Source of the DNA: Candidatus Nanosynbacter sp. HMT-352
GTDB lineage: Bacteria > Patescibacteriota > Saccharimonadia > Saccharimonadales > Saccharimonadaceae
Length of the DNA: 64,000 nt
Direction of reading: 5' to 3'
NCBI RefSeq assembly: GCF_022819385.1
Contig: NZ_CP089290.1
Coordinates: 62,001 to 126,000 of the forward strand
Part shown: in pieces, positions 62,633-64,000 of the stretch
Layout of the letters: each line of letters begins with the position of its first letter
How positions within the stretch are numbered: position 1 is the stretch's first letter
Notes under the pieces: generated by a model
What the model was told of the DNA's origin: nothing
Databases searched by the model: none
What the model saw: the letters and a program-made list of their open reading frames with translations, nothing else
Program-made: the position numbers and the translations under genes

Positions 62633-63988
62633 GTGGATAGTCATGCGGTTTGGCAGGGTGTTTTAGGTGAGATTGAAGTAACTGTATCGTCTTCGTCGTT
62701 TACTGCGTGGTTTAAAAATACCAAATTGGAAATAATTTCCGACAAAGAAGTTCTTATAATTGCGCCGAATATTTTTGCTAGAACCCAACTTGAAAAGCGA
62801 TTTCATCCGCAAATATTGGAAGCCCTGGCTCACAACGGCATTAATGCCCCGTCTATTTCTTATAACGTCGAATCTAGCAATAAAAAACCGCGTGTTAATC
62901 GTGAAGTTGATAAAAGTGGACAACAAGAAACAGCGAAGCCGCTGATTTTACCATCGAGGAAATCCCATTCTAGTAATCTTAATCCCAGGTATACCTTTGA
63001 CAACTTCATCGTTGGCTCAAGTAACGATTTGGCCTATGCCGCTTGCCAAGCGGTCGCCGCACATCCAGGAGAAAAATATAATCCGCTCTATCTTTACGGA
63101 GGTTCTGGACTTGGTAAAACTCACTTAATGCAAGCTGTTGGTAACGAGATAGTTAAAAAACAACCTTCGGCGCGCGTGCTTTACATTACTACGGAAACGT
63201 TTGTTAATGAGTTTCTGGATTCTATTCGTTTCAAGAAAAAAGGTTTTTCTGATAAATATCGCAATGTCGATGTATTGATTGTCGATGATATGCAATTTAT
63301 CGCTGGAAAAGAAAAAACTCAGGACGAATTTTTCCATACATTTAACGATCTTCATCAGAACAATAAGCAAATCATTATTAGCTCAGATAAACCGCCAAAA
63401 AGTATTCCTACTCTAACCGATCGTTTGCGTAGTCGATTTGAATGGGGTATGGCGATTGATATTCAGATGCCCGATTATGAAACTCGTTGCGCTATCGTTA
63501 AAGCAAAAGCTGAACTCAGTAACACTGAACTAGATTCCGATGTCGTAGAATATCTAGCGACCAACTTTAAGACGAACATTCGCGAGCTGGAAGGTGCTTT
63601 GAATCGACTGCTTGCTTATGCGGAAATGCAGAATTTCACTCCTGATTTAGCGGCGGCTGAGGGAATTTTGGGAGATATTAAACGTAATAGACCGCAACAT
63701 ATAACCGCCAAACAAATAATTGATAAAACGGCGCGCTATTATAATATTGATGTAAAAGATATGTGCTCATCCAGGCGAGATAAATTTATAGCCATGCCAA
63801 GGCAAATTGCGATGTTTCTTCTACGTAGTGAGCTGAAAATGAGTTTTCCGAAAATTGCCCAAGAACTTGGACGAAAAGACCACACAACCGCTATGCATTC
63901 AATTGAAAAAATTACTAAGGAAAGTCTTACCAACGTCAGTATTCGCGAGCAAATTAACGACATTAAGGATAAATTATATGTTCATTAA
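62633..63988 (+). CDS. dnaA: chromosomal replication initiator DnaA
   Basis: A 451-residue protein with GTG start. Domain I (about 1-75), a short linker, AAA+ domain III (about 115-330) with Walker A GGSGLGKTH at 156-164 and Walker B VLIVDDMQF, and DNA-binding domain IV with the signature MSFPKIAQELGRKDHTTAMHS. It binds the boxes around its gene and opens oriC. All domains are intact; the gene ends within the window. Confidence 0.96.
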   Translation: MDSHAVWQGVLGEIEVTVSSSSFTAWFKNTKLEIISDKEVLIIAPNIFARTQLEKRFHPQILEALAHNGINAPSISYNVESSNKKPRVNREVDKSGQQETAKPLILPSRKSHSSNLNPRYTFDNFIVGSSNDLAYAACQAVAAHPGEKYNPLYLYGGSGLGKTHLMQAVGNEIVKKQPSARVLYITTETFVNEFLDSIRFKKKGFSDKYRNVDVLIVDDMQFIAGKEKTQDEFFHTFNDLHQNNKQIIISSDKPPKSIPTLTDRLRSRFEWGMAIDIQMPDYETRCAIVKAKAELSNTELDSDVVEYLATNFKTNIRELEGALNRLLAYAEMQNFTPDLAAAEGILGDIKRNRPQHITAKQIIDKTARYYNIDVKDMCSSRRDKFIAMPRQIAMFLLRSELKMSFPKIAQELGRKDHTTAMHSIEKITKESLTNVSIREQINDIKDKLYVH

Positions 63989-64000
63989 TTGTGGAAAAGC

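Overview
The window looks like a piece of a small, host-dependent bacterial genome of the Candidate Phyla Radiation (Patescibacteria), most probably a Candidatus Saccharibacteria (TM7) relative. This is inferred from the gene set and style: a compact rpmH-rnpA-yidC-khpB block next to oriC/dnaA, very short spacers, Gram-positive-type surface anchoring (sortase with NTG-type signals), an anaerobic ribonucleotide reductase, many cell-surface glycan genes and many uncharacterised proteins. The standard genetic code fits, since UGA serves as a stop in several genes. No rRNA gene, CRISPR array or transposase was seen. One tRNA gene (Asn, GTT) is present.

Layout. 1-5.2 kb: 3' end of clpB, a methyltransferase, a redox membrane protein with a DsbA-like thioredoxin, and a two-gene ABC exporter. 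5.3-7.6 kb: a PdaC-like polysaccharide deacetylase and two small genes. 7.6-16.7 kb: an accessory defence operon on the minus strand reading GHKL ATPase, STAS-like protein, type III methyltransferase (mod), PHP/SMC-like ATPase (TrlF-like), type III restriction subunit (res), with a large inverted repeat on its promoter. 16.7-23 kb: radC, then nrdD-nrdG-flavin reductase-acidic Cys-cluster protein behind two NrdR-like boxes. 23-30.4 kb: a kinase-like gene, a sortase with an adjacent substrate, a relic of a response regulator, and two tandem GH16 glucanases. 30.4-34.5 kb: a GT2-GT39 fusion with a Gly-rich companion, a small unknown gene, tRNA-Asn and a truncated LexA-like repressor. 34.5-60.5 kb: a surface polysaccharide locus with polymerase/ligase, initiating sugar transferase, glycosyltransferases, the complete dTDP-L-rhamnose pathway (rfbBCD and rfbA), a five-gene sugar-modification operon, a secreted propeller-like protein with its membrane partners, a Wzm/Wzt-type exporter and GtrA/GtrB-like flippase and transferase genes. 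60.5-64 kb: khpB, yidC, rnpA, rpmH, oriC and dnaA.

How the genes fit together. The polysaccharide locus can build dTDP-rhamnose, start a lipid-linked glycan, extend it, export it by an ABC pathway and decorate it, which fits an episymbiont with an elaborate surface. The sortase probably anchors the adjacent surface protein and the second GH16 enzyme. The nrd operon carries a reductase and a Cys-cluster protein that could supply electrons to NrdG. 

The strongest new-looking signals are: (1) the composite defence operon, in which a PHP/SMC ATPase sits between mod and res and a STAS/GHKL pair leads the operon; (2) a recurring promoter geometry in which the -10 hexamer ends exactly 6 nt before the start codon of at least eight genes that lack a Shine-Dalgarno sequence, implying leaderless mRNAs; (3) the nrd operon with its private redox genes; (4) a truncated LexA-like repressor facing the polysaccharide operon across a dyad.
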